The translations under genes and the position numbers were made by a program. The notes under the pieces were generated by a model that saw nothing but the letters and a program-made list of their open reading frames with translations, made no database searches and was not told the origin of the DNA. From Sandaracinobacteroides sp031425455 (GTDB lineage Bacteria; Pseudomonadota; Alphaproteobacteria; Sphingomonadales; Sphingomonadaceae): DNA of 64,000 bases. Position 1 is the first letter of the stretch; the number at the start of each line of letters is the position of its first letter. The stretch lies in NCBI GenBank assembly GCA_031425455.1, contig JANPJJ010000108.1, positions 1-64,000 on the forward strand, in the 5' to 3' direction. This document shows positions 41,503 to 48,783 of this stretch, in pieces.

Positions 41503-41547
41503 ATGCTGAATTTCTTCGCCGTCATCATCGAGGCTTCGCCGTGCTGA
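41503..41547 (+). CDS. 14-residue leader ORF overlapping the uvrA start
   Basis: The first ATG after the SOS box opens 14 codons (MLNFFAVIIEASPC) whose TGA overlaps the uvrA GTG start region (GTGCTGA). No good ribosome-binding site is visible. It may couple translation into uvrA or be chance. Confidence 0.3.
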   Translation: MLNFFAVIIEASPC

Positions 41548-44435
41548 CCCACATCAGCGTCCGCGGCGCGCGCGAGCACAACCTGAAGTCGGTCGACATC
41601 GATCTTCCGCGCGACAAGCTCATCGTCATCACCGGCCTGTCGGGCAGCGGCAAGTCCAGCCTGGCGTTCGATACTATCTACGCAGAGGGGCAGCGGCGGT
41701 ACGTGGAATCGCTGTCGGCCTACGCCCGCCAGTTCCTGGAACTGATGCAGAAGCCCGATGTGGACCATATCGAGGGGCTCTCGCCCGCGATCAGCATCGA
41801 GCAGAAGACCACCAGCCGCAACCCGCGCTCCACCGTCGGCACCGTCACCGAAATCTACGATTATATGCGCCTGCTCTGGGCTCGTGTCGGCGTGCCCTAT
41901 AGCCCCGCCACCGGCCTCCCCATCACCGCGCAGACCGTCAGCCAGATGGTCGACCGCGTCCTCGCTCTCCCCGAAGGATCCCGCATCCTGTTGCTCGCGC
42001 CGGTCGTGCGCGGCCGCAAAGGCGAATATCGGAAAGAGATCGCCGAGTGGAAGAAGGCCGGCTTCCAGCGCATCCGCATCAACGGCACCATCCACGACAT
42101 CGAAGACGCGCCCGCGCTCGACAAGAAATACAAGCACGATATCGACGTCGTCGTAGACCGCCTCGTCGTCCGCCCGGACCAGGCTGGCCGCCTTGCAGAA
42201 AGCTTCGAAACCGCCCTGAAACTGTCCGAAGGCCTCGCCACGGTGGAACTGGCAGACTCCCCTCCCTCCCGCGCAGCGGAGAAGGGAGGGGCCGGGGGTG
42301 GGTCAGGAGGCGAAACCCTCACCTTCTCCGAAAAATTTGCCTGCCCGGTCTCGGGCTTCACCCTGCCCGAGATCGAGCCTCGCCTGTTCTCCTTCAACGC
42401 CCCCCAGGGTGCCTGCCCCACCTGCAACGGGCTCGGCGAAAAGCTCTTCTTCGCCCCCGATCTCGTCGTCCCGAACGAACTGGTCAGCCTGAAGGACGGC
42501 GCCGTCGTGCCCTGGGCCAAATCCAGCCCGCCCTCGCCCTATTATATGCAGGTTCTCGGCTCGGTCGCCCGCGCGTTCGGCGGCACGCTCGACCAGCCCT
42601 GGGCCAAGCTCCCCGAAGAAACCCGCACCGCCATCCTCCACGGCACCAAAGGCAAGGCGATCGCGCTCACCTTCGCCGACGGGCGCAAGACCTACGAAGT
42701 CACCAAGGCATTCGAAGGCGTGATCGCCAATCTGGAAAAGCGCTTCCGCGAAACCGAATCCGCCTGGATGCGCGAGGAACTCTCGCGCTACCAGGCTAGC
42801 GCTCCGTGCGAGGCCTGCCACGGCGCCCGGCTCCGTCCCGAATCGCTGAGCGTAAAGATCGCCGGCGAGCATATCAGCCAGTCCACCGCCCGCTCCGTGC
42901 TCGACGCCGCCCAGTGGTTCCTCGCGCTCTCCGCCCAGCTCAGCCCCAAGCAGAACGAGATCGCCGCCCGCATCCTGAAGGAGATCAACGAGCGGCTCGG
43001 CTTTCTCTGCAACGTCGGCCTGGGCTATCTCAGCCTCGATCGCACCTCGGGCACTTTGTCCGGCGGCGAGAGCCAGCGCATCCGCCTCGCCAGCCAGATC
43101 GGCTCGGGGCTGTCGGGCGTGCTCTATGTGCTCGACGAGCCCAGTATCGGCCTGCACCAGCGCGACAACGACCGCCTGCTCGAAACTCTGAAGCGCCTCC
43201 GCGATCTGGGCAACACCGTCCTCGTCGTCGAACATGACGAGGATGCGATCCGCGCCGCCGACCATATCGTCGACATGGGCCCCGGCGCCGGCAAGCTCGG
43301 CGGCAGCGTTGTCGCCGAAGGGTCTCTGGCCGACATCCTGGCCCACCCCGCCAGCCTCACCGGAGACTACCTCGCCGGCCGGCGCAGCGTCCCCGTGCCG
43401 CCCAAGCGCCGCAAGGGCAACGGCAAGAAACTCTCCGTCACCGGCGCCCGCGCCAACAACCTCCGCAATGTCACCGCCACCATCCCGCTCGGTACCTTCA
43501 CCTGCATCACCGGGGTTTCCGGCAGCGGCAAGTCCAGCCTCGTGGTCGACACGCTCTACCCGTCCGCCGCCCGCGCGCTGAACGGCGCCCGCATCCACAC
43601 CGGCCCGCACGACAGCCTGACCGGCCTCGAACATCTCGACAAGGTGATCGACATCGATCAGTCCCCGATTGGCCGCACCCCGCGCTCCAACCCCGCCACC
43701 TACACCGGCGCCTTCACCCACATCCGCGACTGGTTCGCCGGCCTCCCCGAAAGCCTCGCCCGCGGCTACAAGCCCGGCCGGTTCAGCTTCAACGTGAAGG
43801 GCGGCCGCTGCGAAGCCTGCCAGGGCGACGGCATGCTCAAGATCGAGATGCACTTCCTCCCCGACGTCTATGTCCAGTGCGACGTGTGCCACGGCAAGCG
43901 CTACAACCGCGAGACGCTGGAGGTGCACCACAAGGGCCACTCGATCGCCGACGTGCTCGACATGACGGTCGCCGACGCGGTGAAGCTGTTCGAAGCCGTC
44001 CCCCCCATCCGCGATCGCCTTCGCATGCTGGAGGAAGTGGGCCTCGGCTATGTCCATGTCGGCCAGCAGGCGACCACGCTGTCGGGCGGCGAGGCCCAGC
44101 GCGTGAAGCTCGCCAAGGAACTCAGCCGCCGCGCCACCGGCCAGACCCTCTACATCCTCGACGAACCCACCACCGGCCTGCATTTCGAAGACGTCCGCAA
44201 GCTCCTCGAAGTCCTCCACGCTCTGGTGGACCAGGGCAACAGCGTCGTCGTGATCGAGCACAATCTGGAGGTCATCAAGACCGCCGACTGGGTGATCGAC
44301 CTTGGCCCCGAAGGCGGCAGCGGCGGCGGCCTCATCGTCGCGGAAGGTACACCCGAACAGGTCGCGAAATCCACCGCCAGCTTCACCGCAGGCTATCTGA
44401 AACCGCTCCTCAACGTCGCCAAAGCCGCCGAATAG
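41541..44435 (+). CDS. uvrA: UvrA, excinuclease ABC subunit A
   Basis: The 964-residue protein has two ABC ATPase modules: Walker A GLSGSGKSSLAFDTIYAEG (about 32-50) and GVSGSGKSSLVVDTLYP (about 657-673), signatures LSGGESQRIRLASQIGSG and LSGGEAQRVKLAKELSR. The second zinc finger (CEACQGDG...CDVCHGKR) is complete; the first lacks one cysteine (CPVSGFT), as in other alphaproteobacteria. GTG at 41541 is the start that aligns with VLTHISVRGAREHNLK. About 20 residues near 240-258 (SPPSRAAEKGGAGGGSGG) come from an inserted palindromic repeat. It finds bulky DNA lesions in nucleotide excision repair and is under an SOS box. Confidence 0.97.
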   Translation: MLTHISVRGAREHNLKSVDIDLPRDKLIVITGLSGSGKSSLAFDTIYAEGQRRYVESLSAYARQFLELMQKPDVDHIEGLSPAISIEQKTTSRNPRSTVGTVTEIYDYMRLLWARVGVPYSPATGLPITAQTVSQMVDRVLALPEGSRILLLAPVVRGRKGEYRKEIAEWKKAGFQRIRINGTIHDIEDAPALDKKYKHDIDVVVDRLVVRPDQAGRLAESFETALKLSEGLATVELADSPPSRAAEKGGAGGGSGGETLTFSEKFACPVSGFTLPEIEPRLFSFNAPQGACPTCNGLGEKLFFAPDLVVPNELVSLKDGAVVPWAKSSPPSPYYMQVLGSVARAFGGTLDQPWAKLPEETRTAILHGTKGKAIALTFADGRKTYEVTKAFEGVIANLEKRFRETESAWMREELSRYQASAPCEACHGARLRPESLSVKIAGEHISQSTARSVLDAAQWFLALSAQLSPKQNEIAARILKEINERLGFLCNVGLGYLSLDRTSGTLSGGESQRIRLASQIGSGLSGVLYVLDEPSIGLHQRDNDRLLETLKRLRDLGNTVLVVEHDEDAIRAADHIVDMGPGAGKLGGSVVAEGSLADILAHPASLTGDYLAGRRSVPVPPKRRKGNGKKLSVTGARANNLRNVTATIPLGTFTCITGVSGSGKSSLVVDTLYPSAARALNGARIHTGPHDSLTGLEHLDKVIDIDQSPIGRTPRSNPATYTGAFTHIRDWFAGLPESLARGYKPGRFSFNVKGGRCEACQGDGMLKIEMHFLPDVYVQCDVCHGKRYNRETLEVHHKGHSIADVLDMTVADAVKLFEAVPPIRDRLRMLEEVGLGYVHVGQQATTLSGGEAQRVKLAKELSRRATGQTLYILDEPTTGLHFEDVRKLLEVLHALVDQGNSVVVIEHNLEVIKTADWVIDLGPEGGSGGGLIVAEGTPEQVAKSTASFTAGYLKPLLNVAKAAE
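42259..42306. repeat. REP-like element inside uvrA coding sequence
   Basis: CCCCTCCCT (42259-42267) pairs with AGGGAGGGG (42283-42291) and is followed by CCGGGGGTGGGTC. The reading frame continues through it. A sister copy lies 150 bp after uvrA. Confidence 0.7.
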
Positions 44436-44451
44436 CGGCACGGCCATCAAG

Positions 44452-44490
44452 CTCCCCTCCCTTCCAGGGAAGGGCTGGGGGTGGGTGCGT
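44452..44490. repeat. REP-like element downstream of uvrA
   Basis: CCCTTCC-AG-GGAAGGG (44459-44474) with flanks CTCCCC and CTGGGGGTGGGTGC. The flanks match the element inside uvrA. Confidence 0.7.
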
Positions 44491-44606
44491 CCCGCTCGAC
44501 CCAACTTCCGAGCATAACGACCTTCTCCCGCACCCTGTAAGCCCTACCTTACACCCCGGACCCGCCTCCCGACGTTAACCTTAACGAATTGCAAGACATC
44601 ATCCCC

Positions 44607-44621
44607 GGCACGAATATTGCA
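44607..44621 (+). promoter_or_regulatory. Sigma-54 (RpoN) type -24/-12 promoter
   Basis: GGCACG-AATA-TTGCA fits the RpoN consensus TGGCACG-N4-TTGCW except for the first base, with GG and GC 12 bases apart. It lies 58 bp before the short PEPxxWA-CTERM gene. RpoN control of PEP-CTERM genes is known in several proteobacteria. Confidence 0.6.
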
Positions 44622-44678
44622 CGTAGAACTCATGGGCCGCGCCCCCGGTGCAACGATCACCAAGCCAGGAGACGATCC

Positions 44679-45278
44679 ATGCCACTGCGCAACCTCGCGG
44701 CAGCCGCAGCCGCCGCCACGACCCTGGGCCTGTCCGCCATGCCTGCCGCCGCCGTGACCATCGATTTCGAGGAGCAGTCCTTCGGCGCCGCCGTCGCCAG
44801 CCCGCTCGCCTACCCGGAAGTCAGCTTCGCCTCGTCCACCGGCCTGTTCGCCATCGACGGCGCCGGCGTCCTCAGCAGGGACATCTGCACCTATTCCCCG
44901 GGCACCTGCGACGGCACCCTCACCGTCACCTTCGCCGCCCCCGTCTACGATCTCAGCTTCCAGACCCGCGGCGAGAACGCCCCCGGCACCCTGTTCGTCC
45001 AGATCCTGTTCCAGGGCGGCGGCAGCACCGACATCGAGCTCGGCTACGACAACATCTTCGCCACCCTCGACACCCACGATCTCGCCGCCTGGTCCAACAT
45101 CATCGGCCTGGTGATGAGCTCGAACGACGGCAACGGCGTTACGTACGATAACTTCACCTTCACGGTCGGGGACGGCGGCACCGGCGGCATCCCCGAACCC
45201 GCCGCCTGGGCCCTGATGATCACCGGCTTCGGCCTGGTGGGCGGCATGGCAAGGCGGCGGCGGATGGGGACCGCGTAA
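44679..45278 (+). CDS. PEPxxWA-CTERM sorting-domain protein
   Basis: The 199-residue protein has a signal peptide (about 1-25, ending PAAA), a beta-sandwich-like body with two cysteines (CTYSPGTC) and the C-terminal PEPAAWALMITGFGLVGG plus RRRR signal. The body recalls carbohydrate- or matrix-type modules of this group, with no known activity. AGGAGA precedes the ATG. A sigma-54-type promoter upstream suggests control tied to exopolysaccharide production. Confidence 0.88.
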   Translation: MPLRNLAAAAAAATTLGLSAMPAAAVTIDFEEQSFGAAVASPLAYPEVSFASSTGLFAIDGAGVLSRDICTYSPGTCDGTLTVTFAAPVYDLSFQTRGENAPGTLFVQILFQGGGSTDIELGYDNIFATLDTHDLAAWSNIIGLVMSSNDGNGVTYDNFTFTVGDGGTGGIPEPAAWALMITGFGLVGGMARRRRMGTA

Positions 45279-45290
45279 CCGGCGCAAGCA

Positions 45291-45388
45291 ACCCCTCGCC
45301 CTCAGGAAAGGGCGCGCCGACCCCAGCGGTCCGAAGGACGGGCGTAGCCAACGCTGGGGACCGCCCACAGACGAGTGGGGTGAGGGCA
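45291..45388. repeat. Nested inverted repeat in the 45279-45586 gap
   Basis: CCCCAGCG (45321-45328) pairs with CGCTGGGG (45352-45359) around an inner hairpin GTCC-GAA-GGAC; outer CCCCTCGCCCTC and GTGGGGTGAGGG arms pair imperfectly. It resembles a dispersed sphingomonad repeat. I see no gene in this 308-bp gap. Confidence 0.5.
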
Positions 45389-45458
45389 GCGCGGGCCCGG
45401 CGATTCCTATCCTGTCCGTTCGCTTGCTCAGCTGGATCGCAGCATGGCCCGGTTTAGA

Positions 45459-45474
45459 CAGGCTGGCCAGCCTG
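45459..45474. promoter_or_regulatory. Perfect 16-bp palindrome upstream of kbl
   Basis: CAGGCTGGCCAGCCTG reads the same on both strands and lies 112 bp before kbl, next to a TTAGACA element. It is a candidate operator. Confidence 0.4.
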
Positions 45475-45586
45475 GTGTAAGTTGCGTCGACGTGGCTGCC
45501 GCCACGCGGAGAATTCCCGCCCTATGATAGCTATCCCGAACCCACCCCAACCCGGCCCGGCGATCGGGCGCCAAAGGAGGTGATTG

Positions 45587-46789
45587 GTGGCTGATGGGCA
45601 ATTCGATCAGCGCGTATCCGAGATGCTTCGAGCCTTGCAGGCAGAAGGCTTGCTCAAGGCCGAACGCGTCCTGACGACGCCTCAGGGCCCCCTCATCGAA
45701 ACGACGGCCGGGCCCGCGCTCAATCTATGCGCCAATAATTATCTCGGCATCGCCAAGGATCCGCGTGTCACGGCAGGCGCCATAGAGGCTGTGCATCGCT
45801 GGGGTGCCGGCCTTGCTTCCGTCCGATTCATTTGCGGAACGCAGAAGCTGCACAAGGACCTCGAGGATGCAACCGCCGTCTATCTCGGATATGAGGATGC
45901 CATCCTGTTCGCTGCGGCGTTCGATGCAAACGGCGGCGTGTTCGAGCCGTTGCTCGGCGAGCAGGATGCAGTCGTCTCCGACAGCCTGAACCACGCCTCG
46001 ATCATCGACGGCGTCCGGCTTTGCAAAGCCCGCCGTTATCGCTTTGCAAACGGCGACATGGACCAGCTCGAATCCCGGCTGCGCGAGGCACGGGAAGAGG
46101 GTGCGCGGACCATCCTCATTGCAACCGACGGTGTCTTCTCCATGGACGGGCATATAGCAAAGCTGGATCGGATCGTCGCTCTGGCCGATCGCTACGGCGC
46201 GCTCACGCTGGTGGACGATTGTCACGCGACCGGTGTTCTGGGTCCACGGGGACGCGGGTCTGCGGCGCATTGCGGCGTCGACGGGCGCATCGATATCCTC
46301 ACCGGCACCTTCGGCAAGGCGCTGGGCGGCGCAATGGGCGGCTTCGTCGCCGGCCGCGCACCGGTTATCGAGCTGCTGCGGCAGCGCGCCCGACCCTATC
46401 TCTTCTCGAACGCGCTCGCGCCCGCGATCTGCGGCGCTTCGCTGGCTGCGATCGGCATTTCCGACAGCGCGGATGGCGACAGGCTGCGCGCGCAGTTGGC
46501 GGCAAACGCGGCGCGCTTCCGCAGCGCCATGACGGCCGCAGGCTTTCGTCTGCTGGATGGCAGCCATCCGATCATCCCGGTGATGCTCGACGATGCCTTG
46601 CTCGCGCAGCGCATGGCGGCACGGCTCCTGGAGCTCGGGGTTTACGTCACCGCCTTCTCCTTCCCGGTCGTCCCCCGCGGTCAGGCCCGGATTCGCACGC
46701 AGATGAGCGCAGCTCACACCGCCATGGATATCGACCGCGCCGTCGAAGCCTTTGTCCTGGCCGGCTCCGAACTCGGGGTTCTTGCATGA
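45587..46789 (+). CDS. kbl: Kbl, 2-amino-3-ketobutyrate CoA ligase (glycine C-acetyltransferase)
   Basis: The 400-residue fold-type I PLP enzyme matches Kbl closely: LCANNYLGIA, RFICGTQKLHKDLE, SDSLNHASIIDGVRLCKA, ATDGVFSMDG, the PLP aspartate in LVDDCHATG and the Schiff-base lysine K244 (TGTFGKALGG). It splits 2-amino-3-ketobutyrate with CoA into glycine and acetyl-CoA, the second step of threonine catabolism. The GTG at 45587 has AGGAGG six bases upstream; TTG at 45584 is an alternative. Its stop overlaps a truncated tdh as ATGA. Confidence 0.93.
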   Translation: MADGQFDQRVSEMLRALQAEGLLKAERVLTTPQGPLIETTAGPALNLCANNYLGIAKDPRVTAGAIEAVHRWGAGLASVRFICGTQKLHKDLEDATAVYLGYEDAILFAAAFDANGGVFEPLLGEQDAVVSDSLNHASIIDGVRLCKARRYRFANGDMDQLESRLREAREEGARTILIATDGVFSMDGHIAKLDRIVALADRYGALTLVDDCHATGVLGPRGRGSAAHCGVDGRIDILTGTFGKALGGAMGGFVAGRAPVIELLRQRARPYLFSNALAPAICGASLAAIGISDSADGDRLRAQLAANAARFRSAMTAAGFRLLDGSHPIIPVMLDDALLAQRMAARLLELGVYVTAFSFPVVPRGQARIRTQMSAAHTAMDIDRAVEAFVLAGSELGVLA

Positions 46790-46974
46790 ACACGAACGGC
46801 ATGTCCGCGCTCGCCAAGCTAAAGCCGGAGCTGGGCATCATTGATCATGGTCGCCGCGGCACTGTCATCCATCGTCCTCATGACAGGAGATCAACGTCAG
46901 GCGCTTGCGCGCAACGGAGTTCTGCGTCAGAAATTCCAGGTGATATTTGTCCACTTCATGGTCGGACTGCATGA
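46786..46974 (+). pseudogene. tdh: Stub of threonine 3-dehydrogenase (tdh)
   Basis: The frame overlapping the kbl stop begins with about 18 codons, MSALAKLKPELGI after five extra residues, that resemble the start of Tdh (E. coli MKALSKLKAEEGI). The similarity then stops and the frame reads unrelated sequence that is the antisense of the next gene, ending after 62 codons. The position directly behind kbl is that of tdh in kbl-tdh operons. The catalytic zinc and NAD regions are gone, so this is a deletion remnant. Confidence 0.6.
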
Positions 46975-47200
46975 ATATCTCGACTGCCCGGTCGTAATCG
47001 TCGGTGTCCAAAAGGAACAATAGGCTGTCCCCCTCATCCGATTCTTCCAGAAACACCATCTCCATTCGCACACCTTCGTCCCGAAGCGTCTGGCTGACGT
47101 CGCCCGAACGACTGTTCATCATTTTTGCCCAGGCCCGCACCGCATCGCGGGAACCCGGACGAAGTGTATGGCGGGTGCAGATGAAGTTGCGTCTTGTCAT
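46865..47200 (-). CDS. DUF6176-like protein
   Basis: The 111-residue protein has the pattern of a small ferredoxin-like alpha/beta fold: RNFICTRHTLRPGSRDAVRAWAKMM, then EMVFLEESDEGDSLLFLLDTDDY, then SDHEVDKYHLEFL. This matches the DUF6176 family, which has no known function but resembles monooxygenase-like dimeric barrels. GGAGG precedes the ATG at 47198-47200. It overlaps the serine hydrolase by 4 bp and is the last gene of that operon; its 3' end lies at the tdh deletion junction. Confidence 0.65.
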   Translation of the reverse strand: MTRRNFICTRHTLRPGSRDAVRAWAKMMNSRSGDVSQTLRDEGVRMEMVFLEESDEGDSLLFLLDTDDYDRAVEIFMQSDHEVDKYHLEFLTQNSVARKRLTLISCHEDDG

Positions 47201-48720
47201 TTCCGGCCTCCTGCTCCGAACGTCGAACTCGCACATCGCTCGAAGACGCCCATCGAAGAATGGTCCAGCGCCGCGACACGGCCGTTTGTCCGAAGAAAGC
47301 GGACGCGAGGGCATGGGGCATCATGGCCGTCATAGGTGGCGATCGGGCCGCCGATCGCGTGGTCGAAGACATCGCCGCCCAGCGGTGCAAGCACACCGTT
47401 CCAGATCGGTCCGTCCACGAAGCTGAGGGCCATCCCCGCATCCGTAGATGTAAGGGTCAATATACCGGATTCGGGATTGCGATAGTCTCCGACGAATTCC
47501 GTCGGCCTCGCCGCCGCATCGGGCGATCGGCCCCAGCCCGTCTCAAGCTCTGCCAGCATACCCGCCCTCTGCCTTGCCGCCCTGGCGGCGATGAGCCCCG
47601 ACCAGGGCTGCGGCGCAAGACCGAGGCAAAGCTCCAGCAGACGGTGCTGGACCGCGGTGCCGACCGAACCCGACCCATTGATGAGCACGGACAGGCCGAT
47701 CGCCTGATCCGGAAGCAATGCGATGCGCGAACGCCAGCCGATGTCCCCGCCGCTGTGTACCGCCATCGGACGACCGTGGAGTTCGGTGACGAACCAGCCG
47801 AGCCCGTAGGCGGCGAAGCCCGATTCACAGGTTCCGACCCATAGTTCGCGATCGCCGACCGGCACATGGATATGCGGCGTCCAGAGCTCCTGCCAGATTG
47901 CGCGCGGCAACACCCGCTGCCCGTCGATGCTGCCCTCGCCCAGATTGAGCGCAAGCCAGCGCAGCTGGTCTGCCGCCGAGGACAACAACCCGCCGGCACC
48001 CGGCCGGGTCCATGCGGCGGCCTCCGCTTCGATCAGCCGGTCGGTGCGATCGAACACATGGCCGGTGGCGAACCGTGCCGTGGGCGCGGGGTCTCGTGCA
48101 AGCGCATGTGCGAGCCCGGCCGGCCCCAGCAGACGGTCGTAGAGCAGCGTATCGATCGACAGACCGGTCAGCCGCTCCATTGCGAGAACGGCTGCATCGA
48201 ATGCAGGATTGCAATAGCTGAAGGTGGCGCGGAACGGTCCGCTGCGGCGCATCGCGCTGAAGCGTCGGATCAGTTCGGCCGGATCAAAACCGACCGCCAG
48301 GCCATAGTCGGCCAGGCCGCCGCGCTGCAGCCCAAGACGATTCGATAGCAGATCGCGCCAGCTGATCTCCCCGTTGATCCAGTCGGGCTCGAAGCAGAGT
48401 TCGGGCAGCAGCCGGGCGACCGGTTCGTCGAGATCGAGCTTGCCTTGCTGGGAGAGCGAAAGCGCGAGCGTTGCAACGAAGGCCTTGGTCATGGAGGCGA
48501 TGTTGAACAATGTGTCCGGCTGGACCGGGCCATCCTCCGACATTTTCCTGCGGCCGTAACAATGCACGAACCGACCTTGCGGCGTGATCAGGGCGATCGC
48601 GGCACCCGGTACCCGCGATTGCGCCAGCAGCCGGTCGATCCCGGCAGCCCATTGCCGGGGAAGTGGAAGCACGCTCTCGGTGATACCTTCGGCGAGCGCA
48701 TCCGGCACAGCCGGACTCAT
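47197..48720 (-). CDS. Serine hydrolase, beta-lactamase/D-aminopeptidase type (S12)
   Basis: The 507-residue protein has the penicillin-binding-like site: S76-x-x-K79 (IASMTK), YxN in FSYCNPAFD (about 180) and HSGG in AVHSGGDIGW (about 339), followed by a C-terminal beta domain (about 410-500). Family S12 includes class C beta-lactamases, D-aminopeptidases and D-ester or D-amide hydrolases. No signal peptide is evident with the ATG at 48718-48720; a longer frame to 48780 does not add one. The TonB receptor gene lies 63 bp upstream on the same strand. An activity on D-residue peptides is a guess from context. Confidence 0.85.
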   Translation of the reverse strand: MSPAVPDALAEGITESVLPLPRQWAAGIDRLLAQSRVPGAAIALITPQGRFVHCYGRRKMSEDGPVQPDTLFNIASMTKAFVATLALSLSQQGKLDLDEPVARLLPELCFEPDWINGEISWRDLLSNRLGLQRGGLADYGLAVGFDPAELIRRFSAMRRSGPFRATFSYCNPAFDAAVLAMERLTGLSIDTLLYDRLLGPAGLAHALARDPAPTARFATGHVFDRTDRLIEAEAAAWTRPGAGGLLSSAADQLRWLALNLGEGSIDGQRVLPRAIWQELWTPHIHVPVGDRELWVGTCESGFAAYGLGWFVTELHGRPMAVHSGGDIGWRSRIALLPDQAIGLSVLINGSGSVGTAVQHRLLELCLGLAPQPWSGLIAARAARQRAGMLAELETGWGRSPDAAARPTEFVGDYRNPESGILTLTSTDAGMALSFVDGPIWNGVLAPLGGDVFDHAIGGPIATYDGHDAPCPRVRFLRTNGRVAALDHSSMGVFERCASSTFGAGGRK

Positions 48721-48783
48721 TGTTCCAGTCCCGCCGGCAGGCCAGCCACGGCCATCCATTTGCCCATCACGCCGACCCAAGCC

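Noticed and set aside
42303..44504. A 733-codon antisense frame over uvrA.
   Set aside because: Low-complexity shadow; uvrA is certain on the plus strand.
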